A stretch of DNA of 64,000 nt from the NCBI RefSeq assembly GCF_026151205.1, contig NC_087072.1, forward strand, positions 8,615,669 to 8,679,668, given 5' to 3'. A model generated the notes under the pieces. It ran no database searches. It was not told the origin of the DNA and worked only from the letters and a program-made list of their open reading frames with translations. The DNA comes from Bolinopsis microptera. Lineage: Eukaryota; Ctenophora; Tentaculata; Lobata; Bolinopsidae. Below, piece by piece: positions 23,461 to 35,423 of this stretch; the first letter of the stretch is position 1, and the number at the start of each line of letters is the position of its first letter. A program made the position numbers and the translations under genes.

Positions 23461-25317
23461 TCAATTTTTTATTTCATTAAGAGCACTACGTTTATTAAGT
23501 CCTCCAAAATCACTGAGGGTCATAAGCTGGTTTTGCCAAAATGATTCTCTTTCTTTAGCAACCCTACTTCTATCTTCTAAGGTTAAACATTTTATAAAAT
23601 CTAGCTTTTCAAAAATAATAACCTCTATCTGATCGGATAACTCATTGTCAAACGTTTTTAAGGGCTCTTTGGTAAGATTATGGAACTGGTTATCGTTAAA
23701 ATGACAAGAAATTTCACAACTCCTAACCGCTTTCCTAATATGTGATTTGTGGTTCTGCCATCTGGTCTTAAAATTGTTAACTGTGCTTCCTACTGAAGCA
23801 CGTCTGCAGACTTTATCCCTTACTAGATAGCACACCCCTACTGTGTTGCAGTCTAGTTGTCCAATGATGTTAACAGTGTACCCCGAGTGGTAGCTCTGAG
23901 CTGTTTTTGATTCACAAATATACATTCTACAGGCTTTACATCTGGAGTTACAATGATAACATCCCCCCTCTTCTATACTAGTAGGCAGAGCCACATTTTC
24001 AGTGTTAGAGTTTAAAGCTATAACATTACTATCTTCATGATACTTACGATCTTCTGAAAGTTTACTCGGAACTAAAGTTTCTTTGATAGTTTTGTTACCA
24101 CGATATGAAACAAATACTTTACTAGGCTGGATCACAGACTTTAAAAGGGGGTCTAGGCCAAGGATAAATTTATTCTTGTTAACTATTTTACCAATTGGAG
24201 GTAAGTTAGGGTCAAAATCACAAACTAAAGGAAAACATCTTTCACTCTTCTTACTATTAGAGCTTGTAAGGTTTTTTGAAATCAGATCATCCCGTTTAAG
24301 TAACTCAACTTTCTCAAAGGATTTATGGATAAGATCTTTATTGTAATTCCTATCTTCTAGATATTCACTAAATTCAATTTTACATTTCAAATACTCTTCT
24401 TCCTCTGAACAGTTTTTGAACACTCGATGTGCTACTCCATATGGAATATTCTCTGCTATGTGTGTAGGGTTGCAGGATTGTGGGAGTAAATAGCTATGGG
24501 CATCACTAGGTTTGCAGTACGTCCTAGTTTCTAGCTTGCAATTTTTCGAGTAAATAAACAGGTCTAGAAATTCAGTCCCCTCTGTAGAAGGTGTCGACAT
24601 TGTAAACTTGAGGTTTGGATGGTATTGATTGAGCCAAAGTAGGAACTGGTATAGCTTCTCCAGTGACTCAGTCCAGGTGATGTATATGTCGTCACGGTAT
24701 CTGCCATAGAACTCAGGGGTTGTGATTTCTTGGCTCTCCACTATCTTACTGTCCAAGGGGCTGAGAGCTGAGTCTGCATACTGGCAAGCATTATTTGGAC
24801 CCATCGCAGTTCCACTTGTCTGTACATACATGTTGCCATTGAAAACAGTGATGTTGTTATCCAGGGTTATCTCCAAAGCTTCCATAACGCAGTCTGTGGA
24901 GAAAAGTTTAGTACTTCTTTGGTCTAGTAAGGTTCTACAGGCTGGTAGTCCAATCTCCTTTGAAATGCTGGGGAACATGTTTACAATATCAAATGTAACG
25001 TGGTAGATGGTCTTCCCAGTCAATCTTCCTGACTCATTGAGTTCTTTCATCTTCATAAGTAGATCATTAGAATCCATGAGGCAGTGGGGCAGGGTTACCT
25101 TCTTTAGTTCTTCTGCTGTGAATATTGAGAGGTTCTTGATGTAAGAGTTACATCCAGTGCTGATAAGTCTCCCAGGGTAGTTTTTCTCTGGTTTGTGAGC
25201 TTTCAGGTTCATGTAGTTTACTCCAGGTTCATTTTCCTCTTCACTAGGTGTTACCCATTCCATAAAGTTTGGGGTCATGCCAGGGCAGTCAGCATCGCTG
25301 AGTATTTCAGAACCCAC
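23461..25317 (-). CDS. PLE1 reverse transcriptase and GIY-YIG endonuclease ORF
   Basis: RT motifs in order: MNLKAHKPE (a PLE hallmark, usually PKxHKP), VTFDIVNMFPSI (motif A), SGTAMGPNNACQYAD (motif B) and GRYRDDIYITW (motif C). Next comes FLDLFIYS, then a CYHCNSRCKACRMYIC zinc-finger-like segment and the GIY-YIG domain. That domain reads VGVCYLV...RASVGST: the second motif has Ser where the PLE2 copy has Tyr (QSYVGYT), so endonuclease activity is doubtful. It overlaps the upstream ORF by 43 bp in another frame, so the polyprotein is split by a frameshift. Length is 618 codons from the GTG that opens this frame. Confidence 0.92.
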   Translation of the reverse strand: MGSEILSDADCPGMTPNFMEWVTPSEEENEPGVNYMNLKAHKPEKNYPGRLISTGCNSYIKNLSIFTAEELKKVTLPHCLMDSNDLLMKMKELNESGRLTGKTIYHVTFDIVNMFPSISKEIGLPACRTLLDQRSTKLFSTDCVMEALEITLDNNITVFNGNMYVQTSGTAMGPNNACQYADSALSPLDSKIVESQEITTPEFYGRYRDDIYITWTESLEKLYQFLLWLNQYHPNLKFTMSTPSTEGTEFLDLFIYSKNCKLETRTYCKPSDAHSYLLPQSCNPTHIAENIPYGVAHRVFKNCSEEEEYLKCKIEFSEYLEDRNYNKDLIHKSFEKVELLKRDDLISKNLTSSNSKKSERCFPLVCDFDPNLPPIGKIVNKNKFILGLDPLLKSVIQPSKVFVSYRGNKTIKETLVPSKLSEDRKYHEDSNVIALNSNTENVALPTSIEEGGCYHCNSRCKACRMYICESKTAQSYHSGYTVNIIGQLDCNTVGVCYLVRDKVCRRASVGSTVNNFKTRWQNHKSHIRKAVRSCEISCHFNDNQFHNLTKEPLKTFDNELSDQIEVIIFEKLDFIKCLTLEDRSRVAKERESFWQNQLMTLSDFGGLNKRSALNEIKN

Positions 25318-26591
25318 TCTTTAATGGTGATGATGGTTGTGTGGATCTGTTGTTGTTGATCCGATACTTGTTTGAAAGTGCTCTGATCTTTTAGAGCAGC
25401 TTCTACTCTATTGATGTAGTCTGATTTGTCTAACACAAAGAACCCTGTCCCTTTATCAAATAATCGAATTACAGCATCATCCCAGCTTTTGAGCTCTTGG
25501 ATTGCTTTTGTAGTCTCCTTGTCTACATTCCTAGGAGCTGGCTTTGGTTTTCTAGGGTGATTAGATATCTGTTTCTTGACATTGCTGATGAGCAGTTCTA
25601 ATGCATGATTACCACTGTTAGAGAAATTCTTCTTCTTTGAGGTTTTTATTCCTAGAACTTTCTCCATTTGCTTTACCTTCTGGTCAAGGGTTTTCTCATG
25701 TTCTTCTACATTTTGGGTGGGGATTACAACTCTACTGAGGACGAAACTCATTCTAAGTGAGTTTGCCCAGGAGTTTACATCTTCTACTAGTTTATCTATG
25801 TTCGTTTTAGAAGGAGTAACTGCAAATGATTCTCCAAGGTGGAAGACAAACTTATGAGCATTTGTAACTGTTTTGGACGAGAGATTAATGACAGTTTTGT
25901 CTAATGCAGCTTGGCTGACATTGTTTCTGTTAAGTGGTCTTGATTTTATCCCATCCCTCCTGTGTTTATGGACAGATTTCCTTTTTCTAGGTTTAGTGAC
26001 TTTTGATTTTTTCTCCTTGCGCCTACGAGTTCTCGTTTTTGTTAGAGATATCCTGGGTACTTCTGGTTGTTCTGGTAATGAAGTATAGCTGTTTTTGATG
26101 TATACCTCTGTTCCATTCACCTTGTCTCTATTTAACTTAGAATCGTGTGTTTTCTCACATTCCAGTTTCTGTTGGCGGATCTTGTGTTGGACAGTAGCCA
26201 TACCTCTCTCAAAATGGTTTGTTGGCACAGCAGTTTTAAACTCATTTTCCAGTTTGTAGTAGTTCTCTCTTAGTCTGTTTGACCAGTTGTGGTAGTAGAG
26301 GATTAAGATATCCAAGATTCTGCTAGCTGTGAATATCATCATACTGGCGGTCAACTTCTCTAAAACAGGGTCTCTGACACTACACTGAAATTGACACTGT
26401 TCAAAGATACCTTTTGGTATTGTTGATTGTTGCTTGCTTTTCATAAGGTAGAAGTACTGCTGTTGTATACGGATGTTTTTCCTTCCAGCATTAGACAAAG
26501 CAGCAATAAACCTATCGGAAGTGTTAGTAGGTCTGTGGTACATATTTTGGGGGAGACTTTGTTGCGATGAGTGTGGAGAGTGTATTAACAA
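25275..26591 (-). CDS. PLE1 N-terminal ORF
   Basis: The 438-codon frame upstream of the RT ORF contains VINLSSKTVTNAHKFVFHLG followed by FAVTPSK, and DKGTGFFVLDKSDYINRV near the C-terminus. Both correspond to conserved N-terminal PLE segments (NLSS...L..G..F.PTP and DKG..VV..D...Y). A Lys/Arg-rich stretch around residues 180-215 is probably nucleic-acid binding or nuclear targeting. It stops where the RT frame begins, and the two together read as one protein broken by a single frame change near 25,300. The start codon is the first ATG; no promoter was seen. Confidence 0.85.
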   Translation of the reverse strand: MLIHSPHSSQQSLPQNMYHRPTNTSDRFIAALSNAGRKNIRIQQQYFYLMKSKQQSTIPKGIFEQCQFQCSVRDPVLEKLTASMMIFTASRILDILILYYHNWSNRLRENYYKLENEFKTAVPTNHFERGMATVQHKIRQQKLECEKTHDSKLNRDKVNGTEVYIKNSYTSLPEQPEVPRISLTKTRTRRRKEKKSKVTKPRKRKSVHKHRRDGIKSRPLNRNNVSQAALDKTVINLSSKTVTNAHKFVFHLGESFAVTPSKTNIDKLVEDVNSWANSLRMSFVLSRVVIPTQNVEEHEKTLDQKVKQMEKVLGIKTSKKKNFSNSGNHALELLISNVKKQISNHPRKPKPAPRNVDKETTKAIQELKSWDDAVIRLFDKGTGFFVLDKSDYINRVEAALKDQSTFKQVSDQQQQIHTTIITIKEWVLKYSAMLTALA

Positions 26592-26693
26592 AGTTTACAG
26601 ACTGGTGCACAAACATGAACGTAAACAAAACACTGATATGACAAGGACAGGATGAACTTCTGGATCACTCTACTGGTAGAAGAATATATATAT

Positions 26694-27078
26694 TTATTTA
26701 TCCGCACCATTTTACTGACACCACGGCATCAACTTTAACACAGGTTTCCGCAAAAACCGTACAAGATATAAAACTGAAACTTTTTTAACTGATTCAAATG
26801 CTTTAATGGCCTTCAAATCAGCATGAAAAAATCGAAAATCGGCCAAGGAATAAGAATTTTAGTACCCTAAATTTGGACCCCCAAGTGGTGTCAAAAACGC
26901 GAATTAAATAGGTAATAATTATTTTTACTGGGAGACTTTAGGGTAGGAAACTGATCCGGCCACCAAAGAGCCTTGACACCAGTCTTAAAGGTTTGACGGG
27001 TTCCTGCTAGTGTAAAGAAACGTGTTGGTTTTTCTTGGGAGGATTATGACATTGCTTGTATCACGTTTTGATAAATAA
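26694..27078. other. Unique-looking spacer between PLE1 and the R2 array
   Basis: No ORF or repeat match within this window was recognised. Confidence 0.5.
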
Positions 27079-28671
27079 TCACAGTGCTGGCAAGCACGAG
27101 TGGTGTCTTTATTTGGGGTATACTATGTACCCCCTTTACTATTGTACCCCCTTTACTATTATACCCCCTTTGGTACACATTTGAAGCCTCTTTCGTGCAC
27201 GCGAAGCGTGCACTCCGGCAGGAGTTTTTCAGGCATTATAGACTCATCGGAAGTCGTTCAGCAGATTTATTTTTAGTTCAAAACATTCTAATTTGATGTC
27301 AAAGATGACAGGAATAAAAAATAGTTATGTTGAGATTTTTAAGAAATTTGCATAAAATACTCGCCAGCACTGTTATACGAAATTCGGTAAAAAACCCAAA
27401 ATCGCCATATTCAGGTGCCTTAAAAACCATGTTCAAATTGAGTTTGAGATCTGAAATTTTTCAGGGCGTCTAGACGTTGACCAAATCGACTGCAAAAAAA
27501 GTTTCAGATTTCAGGAGCATTGGGAAGTGGGTTTTCTAGAACCCCTGTTTTACGACAGATTGTCGTGATATCTATCTATCACAATGCTGGCAAGCATGAC
27601 CGTGCCTCTTATATTCACAATACTATTTACCCTCTTTACTATTTACCCCCTTTACTATTTACCCCCTTTACTATTTACCCCCTTTACTATTTACCCCCTT
27701 TACTATTTACCCCCTTTACTATTTACCCCCTTTACTATTTACCGCCTTGACTTTTATACCCCCTTTACTAGTATACCCCTTTATTGTTTTTCAAGCATTA
27801 AGACTCATCGAAAGTAGTTCAGCAGGTATATTTAAGTTCAAAACATTCTAATTTAATTTTAAATATGACAGGAATAAGAAATAGTTATGTGAAGGTTTTT
27901 GAGAAATTTGCGCAAAATACGCGCCAGCATGTTATACGAAATTCGGTAAAAAAACCCAAAATCGCCATATTCAGGTGCTTTAAAAACCATGTTAAAATTG
28001 TGTTAGAGATCTGAAATTTTGCAGGGCGTCTAGACGTTGACCAAATCGACTGTAAAAAAAGTTTCAAGTTTCAGGAGCATCGGAAAATGGGTTTTCTAGA
28101 ACCCCTGTTTTACAACAGATTGTCGGGACATATCACAGTGCTGGCAAGCACGACCGTTGCATTTATTGTGGGTATACTATGTTCCCCATTTACTATTATA
28201 CCCCCTTTACTATTATACCCCCTTTACTATTATACCCCCTTTGGTACACGTTACAAGCCTCTTTTGTGCACGCGAAGCGTGCACTCCGGCCGGAGGCGGC
28301 GGCCGAAGGCCGCCGCCTCCGGCAGGAGTTTTCCAGGCATTAAGACTCATCGGAAGTCGTTAAGCACAATTATTTTTAGTTCAAAACATTCTAATTTGAT
28401 GTCAAAGATGACAGGAATAAAAAATAGTTATGTTGAGATTTTTAAGAAATTTGCATAAAATACTCGCCAGCACTGTTATACGAAATTCGGTAAAAAACCC
28501 AAAATCGCCATATTCAGGTGCCTTAAAAACCATGTTAAAATTGAGTTAGAGATCTGAAATTTTTCAGGGCGTCTAGACGTTGATCAAATCGACTGCAAAA
28601 AAAGTTTCAGGTTTCAGGAGTATCGGGAAATGGGTTTTCTAGAACCCCTGTTTTACGACAGATTGTCGTGA
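27079..28671 (+). repeat. Three head-to-tail copies of repeat R2
   Basis: Copies at 27079-27570, 27579-28130 and 28133-28671. Each starts TCACA(G/A)TGCTGGCAAGCA, contains a TACCCCCTTTACTAT minisatellite, has GACTCATCGG/A and AATCGCCATATTCAGG blocks, and ends with the small hairpin ACGACAGATTGTCGT followed by (TA)n. Copy 2 expands the 16-bp minisatellite to about eight units (about 27610-27770). There are no ORFs, no long terminal inverted repeats and no target duplication. Copies 1 and 3 carry a GC-rich hairpin module. The architecture resembles non-autonomous rolling-circle (Helentron/DINE-like) elements, but no replicase is present to prove it. Confidence 0.85.
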
Positions 28672-28687
28672 TATATATATATATACA

Positions 28688-30035
28688 TTTGACCAAAACC
28701 CATAATCATGGGTAGAGTGTACCGCTGCCAGTGTCTCTCTTTTCCAAACAAAAGGAAATGATATTAATTTGAGGAACCGTCCGCTAATGCAAATTGATAC
28801 CGAGAATGAAATCGGTCGCTCGCTTTTCCCATTCATTCACGGCTTACGAATTGTAATAAAGCTTATTAAATGGGAAAAGCGAGCGACCGATTTCATTCTC
28901 GGTATCAATTTGCATTAGCGGACGGTTCCTCAAATTAATATCATTTCCTTTTGTTTGGAAAAGAGAGACACTGGCAGCGGTACACTCTACCCATGATTAT
29001 GGGTTTTGGTCAAATATCATTTCTTTTTGATTATAATGTCAGGATAATTTACACAATCGAAACTTCATTAACAAGGAGGTAATTCCGACGATTTCGAAAT
29101 TCTGCCTTTGAAAACGTTTCCTTGTGTTTAGTTAGGTATATCTGTCGATAACCGACTGAATATGGCACTTTTTACTCATTCAAGTTGGCATTAAATTCAT
29201 ATATAATGCCATTTAAATATCGTGGAAAGCAGAATATATTCGAAATCACGAATGAGCAAAATTCTCACCTTTCGCACGTGCAAACTTTGAGCGGACGTTG
29301 CGTGCGCATACAATATTGAATCACCGTAAATTTTTGCATAGTGGTATTTAATATATAGTTTGATAAGCATGCAAAGTTTCAGAAGATTTCAAAAAGAACT
29401 TGGATCACAACGGGACTCCAAAGTTGATAAAAATCGTGAAAATCAAAATTTTTAGTAATTTTAGCTATTTTAAATAAATTTGGGCGTGTCCCCACGTGTG
29501 CAACTTTTTGATTTTTAACTTTAAAACTAGCCTATAACACAATTTACACCTTTAAGAAGCAAAATTGAGCTCCACAACCCAAGGGATGACCCAACACCAG
29601 AGAATACTAATTCACAACTTTTGTGTTTTTATAAAATTATTCTTCAAAAAAGCACTAACTTCAATAGCAAATATCTTTATGAAGGAGCAAGGTAGGAAAC
29701 TATTCCGGTAGATTTTCGGAATGCTTGAACAATTATCTAAGATAAAAATGTCCTCAGATTTTGAATAAAATTACTCCTTAATAGCGTAAAATCGATTTGA
29801 AAAGTTGTTACTTTGTCAAAAATCAAGTTTTTAAAACACTTAATTTGATGACGTCATCAAGTGATGATGATGACGTTAAATTATTTTTCAATAAAATGTA
29901 AACTGAAGTTTAAACGATTATCTTTAAAACCTGTGGTTCGAGATGACTGTATCGTTTATACTTTCGAATCTACGGACACTTAAATGTAGGCTACAATTGA
30001 CTGCAAAAAGCGTCTATATTATATAATATATATAT
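28688..30035 (-). repeat. E1 element, subtype b, reverse orientation
   Basis: In element orientation, about 1 kb of non-coding sequence (R3) is followed by a 328-bp palindrome (R1, 28688-29015) with about 147-bp perfect arms. R3 contains the CRE-like palindrome with core TGACGTCA. The outer edges abut (TA)n runs. Confidence 0.9.
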
Positions 30036-30040
30036 ATCTT

Positions 30041-30460
30041 CACGACAATCTGTTGTAAAACAGGGGTTCCAGAAAACCCACTTCACGATACTCCTGAAAC
30101 ATGAAATTTTTTTTAAAGTCGATTTGGACAAGGTCTAGACGCCCTGCAAAGTTTCAGATCTCTAACTCAATTTTAACATGGTTTTTAAGGCACCTGAATA
30201 TGGCGATTTTGGGTTTTTTACCTAATTTCGTATAACATGCTGGCGCGTATTTTGCGCAAATTTCTTAAAAACCTCCATATAACTATTTCTTATTCCTGTC
30301 ATCTTTAACATTGAATTAGAATGTTTTGAACTTAAATGTACCTGCTGATCTACTTTCGATGAGTCTTAATGCCTGGAAATCAATAAAGGGGATATAATAG
30401 TATAGGGGGTAAATAGTATTGTGAATATAAGGGCGACGGTAATGCTTGCCAGCATTGTGA
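30041..30460 (-). repeat. R2 copy, short subtype
   Basis: Lacks the GC-rich hairpin module and carries the A/T-type terminal hairpin (ATGCTTGCCAGCAT when read with its end variant). It lies between two E1 copies at TA-rich junctions. Confidence 0.85.
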
Positions 30461-30462
30461 TA

Positions 30463-31994
30463 TTCAGGGATAGACGCTTTGCCAGTCAATTGTAGCCTGT
30501 ATTTAATTGTCCATAGATTCAAAAGTATAAAAGATAAAGCCATTTCCGACCACAGGTCTTGCAAATAATTGTTTCCACTTTAGTTTACATTGTATAAAAA
30601 AATTATTTGACGTCATAAACACCCCTTGATGACGTCATCAAGTTAACCGTTTTTAAAACTTGATTTTTGACAAAGTAATAACTTTTAAAATTAATTTTAA
30701 ACCATTAAGGAGTAATTTTATTCAAAATCTGAGGAGATTTTCATCTTAGATAATTGTTCAAGCATTCTGAAAATTTACCGGAAAGTTTTTCTAGCTTGCT
30801 CTTTCATAAAGATATTCGTCATTGAAGTTTGTGCTTTTTTGAAGAATTATTTTATAAAAACGTCAATTTTGCGATTTAGTATTCTCTGGTGTTGGGCCAT
30901 GCCTTGAGTTGAGAAGCTCAGTTCTGCTTCCTATAGGTATAAATTGTGCATTAGGCTAGTTTTGAAGTTGAAAATCGAAAAGTTGCACACGTGGGGACAC
31001 GCCCAAATTGATAGAAAATTGCTAAAATCACTGAAAATTGCTGTTTTCGTCATTTTCTGTCAACTTTAGAGTGCCGTTGTGATTACAGTTCTTCTTGAAA
31101 TACTTTGAAACTTTGCATGCTTATCAAGCTATATATAAAACAATTACATGAAAAAATTTACGGCGATTCAATATTGGATGCGCACGCAACGTCCGCTCAA
31201 AGTTTGCACGTGCGAAAGGTGAGAATTTTGCTCATTCGTGATTTCCAACAAATTCTGCTTTGCCACGACAGTTTAATGTCATTATATATGAATTTAATGC
31301 CAACTTGAATGAGTATTAGGTGGCATATTCAGTCAGTGATCGACCGATATGCTTACCTAAACACAAGGAAATGTTTTTAAAGGAAAATTTCGAAATCGTT
31401 GAAACTTCCTCCTTATTAATTAATGAAGATATCAGTTTATATTTCGACTTTATAAAGTACCCTGACATTATAATCAAAAAGAGATGATATTTTACCAAAA
31501 CCCATATTCATGGGTAGAGTGGACCGCTGCCAGTGTCTCTCTTTCCCAAACAAAAGGAAATGATATTAATTTGATTGACCGTTCTCAAATGCAAAATGAT
31601 ACCGAGAATGAAATCGGTCGCTCGCTTTTCCCATTCATTTACAATTGTAATAGATTAAGAAGATCTACCCAAAGGCAGCTGTACTCGGCAATAAAGATTC
31701 AATAAACTTCAGCTAATTCAATAAGCAATAACTACTACCCTTACCCCGAAATACTAGGTATCGATCCGAACGCAACCCAAAGAGATTTTTACAGCATCTG
31801 ACTGATGTAATCAATCGAAATTTATTACAATTCGTAAGCCGTGAATGAATGGGAAAAGCGAGCGACCGATTTCATTCTCGGTATCATTTTGCATTTGAGA
31901 ACGGTCAATCAAATTAATATCATTTCCTTTTGTTTGGGAAAGAGAGACACTGGCAGCGGTCCACTCTACCCATGAATATGGGTTTTGGTAAAAT
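30463..31994 (+). repeat. E1 element, subtype a
   Basis: Starts TTCAGGGATAGACGCTTTGC. R3 runs to about 31488 and includes the perfect 18-bp palindrome CTTGATGACGTCATCAAG at 30625-30642. The R1 palindrome (about 31491-31994) has arms of roughly 155 bp and a 190-bp unpaired centre. It is nearly identical to the copy at 49,908-51,438. Confidence 0.9.
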
Positions 31995-32010
31995 ACAGAT
32001 ATACATATAT

Positions 32011-33009
32011 ATTCAGGGATAGACGCTTTGCCAGTAAATTATAGCCTGTATTTAAGTGTCCATAGATTCAAAAGTATAAAAGATATAGCCATTTCCGACC
32101 ACAGGTCTTGCGAATAATTATTTACACTTTAGTTTACATTGTATGAAAAAATTATTTGACGTCATAAACACCCCTTGATGACGTCATCAAGTTAACCGTT
32201 TTTAAAACTTGATTTTTGACAAAGTAATCACTTTTAAAATCGATTTAACACCATTAAGAATTAATTTTATTCAAGATTTGAGGGCATGTTGAAGTTAGAT
32301 AATTGTTTAAGCATTCTGAAAATCTACCGGAAAGTTTTTTTACCTTGCTCCTTCATAAAGATATTCGTCATTGAAGTTTGTGCTTTTTTGAAGAATTATT
32401 TTATAAAAACGTCAATTTTGCGATTTAGTATTCTCTGGTGTTGGGCAATGCCTTGGGTTGTGGAGCTCAGTTCTGCTTCCTATAGGTATAAATTGTGCAT
32501 TAGGCTAGTTTTAAAGTTGAAAATCAAAAAGTTGCACACGTGGGGACACGCCCAAATTGATAGAAAATTGCTAAAATCACTGAAAATTGCTGTTTTCGTC
32601 ATTTTCTGTCAACTATAGAGTGCCGTTGTGATTACAGTTCTTTTTGAAATACTTTGAAACTTTGCATGCTTATCAAACTATATATAAAACCCCAACATGA
32701 CAAAATTTACGGCGATTCAATATTGGATGCGCACGCAACGACCGCTCAAAGTTTGCACGTGCGAAAGGTGAGAATTTTGCTCATTCGTGATTTCCAACAA
32801 ATTCTGCTTTGCCACGACAGTTTAATGTCATTATATATGAATTTAATGCCAACTTGAATGAGTATAAAGTGGCATATTCAGTCAGTGATCGACTGATATG
32901 CTTACCTAAACACAAGAAAATGTTTTTAAAGGAAAAATTTCGAAATCGTTGAAACTTCTTCCTTATTGAATTTGATGAAGATATCAGTTTATATTTTGTA
33001 TTTCAACTA
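32011..33009 (+). repeat. E1 element, subtype a, lacking its R1 palindrome
   Basis: Starts ATTCAGGGATAGACGC, head-to-tail behind the previous E1 copy. It breaks off after the AGATATCAGTTTATATTTTG block and abuts the next element's R1. It forms the asymmetric centre of the giant inverted repeat. Confidence 0.85.
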
Positions 33010-34545
33010 TTTGACCAAAACCCATAATCATGGGTAGAGTGGACCGCTGCCAGAGTCTCTCTTTCCCAAACAAAAGGAAATGATATTAATTTGATTGACC
33101 GTTCTCAAATGCAAAATGATACCGAGAATGAAATCGGCCGCTCGCTTTTCCCATTCATTCACGGCTTACGAATTGTAATAAGTTTCGATTGATTAGGTAC
33201 ATCAATCAGATGCTGTAAAAATCTCTTTGGGTTGCGTTCGGGTCGATACCTAGTATTTCGGGGTAAGGGTGGTAGTTATTACTTATTGAATTAGCTGAAG
33301 TTTATTGAATCTTTATTGCCGAGTACAGCTGCCTTTGGGTAGTTCTTCTTAATCTATTACAATTGTAAATGAATGGGAAAAGCGAGCGACCGATTTCATT
33401 CTCGGTATCATTTTGCATTTGAGAACGGTCAATCAAATTAATATCATTTCCTTTTGTTTGGGAAAGAGAGACTCTGGCAGCGGTCCACTCTACCCATGAT
33501 TATGGGTTTTGGTCAAATATCATCTCTTTTTGATTATAATGTCAAGGTACTTTATAAAGTCGAAATATAAACTGATATCTTCATTAATAAGGAGGAAGTT
33601 TCAACAATTTCGAAATTTTTCCTTTAAAAACATTTCCTTGTGTTTAGGTAAGCATATCGGTCGATCACTGACTGAATATGCCACTTAATACTCATTCAAG
33701 TTGGCATTAAATTCATTTATAATGACATTAAACTGTCGTGGCAAAGCAGAATTTGTTGGAAATCACGAATGAGCAAAATTCTCACCTTTCGCACGTGCAA
33801 ACTTTGAGCGGACGTTGCGTGCGCATCCAATATTGAATCGCCGTAAATTTTTGCATGGAATTGTTTTATATATAGCTTGATAAGCATGCAAAGTTTCAAA
33901 GTATTTCAAAAAAGAACTGTAATCACAACGGCACTCTAAAGTTTACAGAAAATGACGAAAACAGCAATTTTCAGTGATTTTAGCAATTTTCTATCAATTT
34001 GGGCGTGTCCCCACGTGTGCAACTTTTCGATTTTTAACTTTAAAACTAGCCTAATGCACAATTTATACCTATAGGAAGCAGAACTGAGCTCCACAACCCA
34101 AGGCATGGCCCAACACCAGAGAATACTAAATCGCAAAATTGACGTTTTTATAAAATAATTCTTCAAAAAAGCACAAACTTCAATGACGAATATCTTTATG
34201 AAGGAGCAAGCTAGAAAAACTTTCCGGTAGATTTTCAGAATGCTTGAACAATTATCTAAGATGAAAATTTCCTCAAATTTTGAATTCAATTACTTTTTAA
34301 TGGTGTAAAATCATTTTTAAAAGTTATTACTTTGTCAAAAATCAACTTTTAAAAACGGTTAACTTGATGACGTCATCAAGGGGTGTTCATGACGTCAAAT
34401 AATTTGTTTATACAATGTAAACTAAAGTGTAAACAATTATTTTCAAGACCTGTGGTCGGAAATGGCTGTATCTTTTATACTTTTGAATCTATGGACAATT
34501 AAATACAGGCTACAATTGACTGGCAAAGCGTCTATCCCTGAATAT
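33010..34545 (-). repeat. E1 element, subtype a, reverse orientation
   Basis: R1 palindrome 33010-33516, then R3 in reverse to CCCTGAATA at 34545. The palindrome centre is the reverse complement of that in the 30.5-kb copy, confirming orientation. Confidence 0.9.
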
Positions 34546-34548
34546 GTA

Positions 34549-35404
34549 TCACAATGCTGGCAAGCATTACCGTCGCCCTTATATTCACAATACTATTTAC
34601 CCCCTATACTAGTATATCCCCTTTATTGTTTTCCAGGCATTAAGACTCATCGAAAGTAGTTCAGCAGGCATATTTAAGTTCAAAACATTCTAATTCAATG
34701 TTAAAGATGACAGGAATAAGAAATAGTTATGTGGAGGTTTTTAAGAAATTTGCGCAAAATACGCGCCAGCATGTTATACGAAATTAGGTAAAAAACCCAA
34801 AATCGCCATATTCAGGTGCCTTAAAAACCATGTTAAAATTGAGTTAGAGATATGAAACTTTGCAGGGCGTCTAGACCTTGTCCAAATCGACTGTAAAAAA
34901 AATTTCATGTTTCAGGAGTATCGGGAAGTGAGTTTTCTGGAACCCCTGTTTTACAACAGATTGTCGTGAAGTATATATATATCACAATGCTGGCAAGCAT
35001 TACCGTCGCCCTTATATTCACAATACTATTTACCCCCTATACTATTATATCCCCTTTATTGATTTCCAGGCATTAAGACTCATCGAAAGTAGATCAGCAG
35101 GTACATTTAAGTTCAAAACATTCTAATTCAATGTTAAAGATGACAGGAATAAGAAATAGTTATATGGAGGTTTTTAAGAAATTTGCGCAAAATACGCGCC
35201 AGCATGTTATACGAAATTAGGTAAAAAACCCAAAATCGCCATATTCAGGTGCCTTAAAAACCATGTTAAAATTGAGTTAGAGATCTGAAACTTTGCAGGG
35301 CGTCTAGACCTTGTCCAAATCGACTTTAAAAAAAATTTCATGTTTCAGGAGTATCGTGAAGTGGGTTTTCTGGAACCCCTGTTTTACAACAGATTGTCGT
35401 GAAG
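34549..35404 (+). repeat. Two head-to-tail R2 copies, short subtype
   Basis: 34549-34975 and 34982-35404, separated by a few TA units. Both lack the GC-rich module. The second is the mirror partner of the copy at 30041-30460. Confidence 0.88.
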
Positions 35405-35423
35405 ATATATATATATTATATAA

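Larger units (their letters stand above)
23180..26690 (-). mobile_element. Penelope-like element with GIY-YIG domain (PLE1)
   Basis: The two ORFs below make a nearly full-length PLE coding region. (TA)n runs lie immediately outside at about 23177-23192 and 26682-26693, suggesting insertion into a TA microsatellite. No terminal pseudo-LTRs were recognised. Confidence 0.85.

Noticed and set aside
27584-27817. ORFs with LYYLPPLLFTPFTI repeats
   Set aside because: By-product of the 16-bp CCCCCTTTACTATTTA minisatellite inside R2.
27079-28671. CRISPR-like or satellite array interpretation of the three tandem R2 units
   Set aside because: The units are about 500 bp and occur dispersed elsewhere; there are no short repeats with unique spacers, and the genome is animal.
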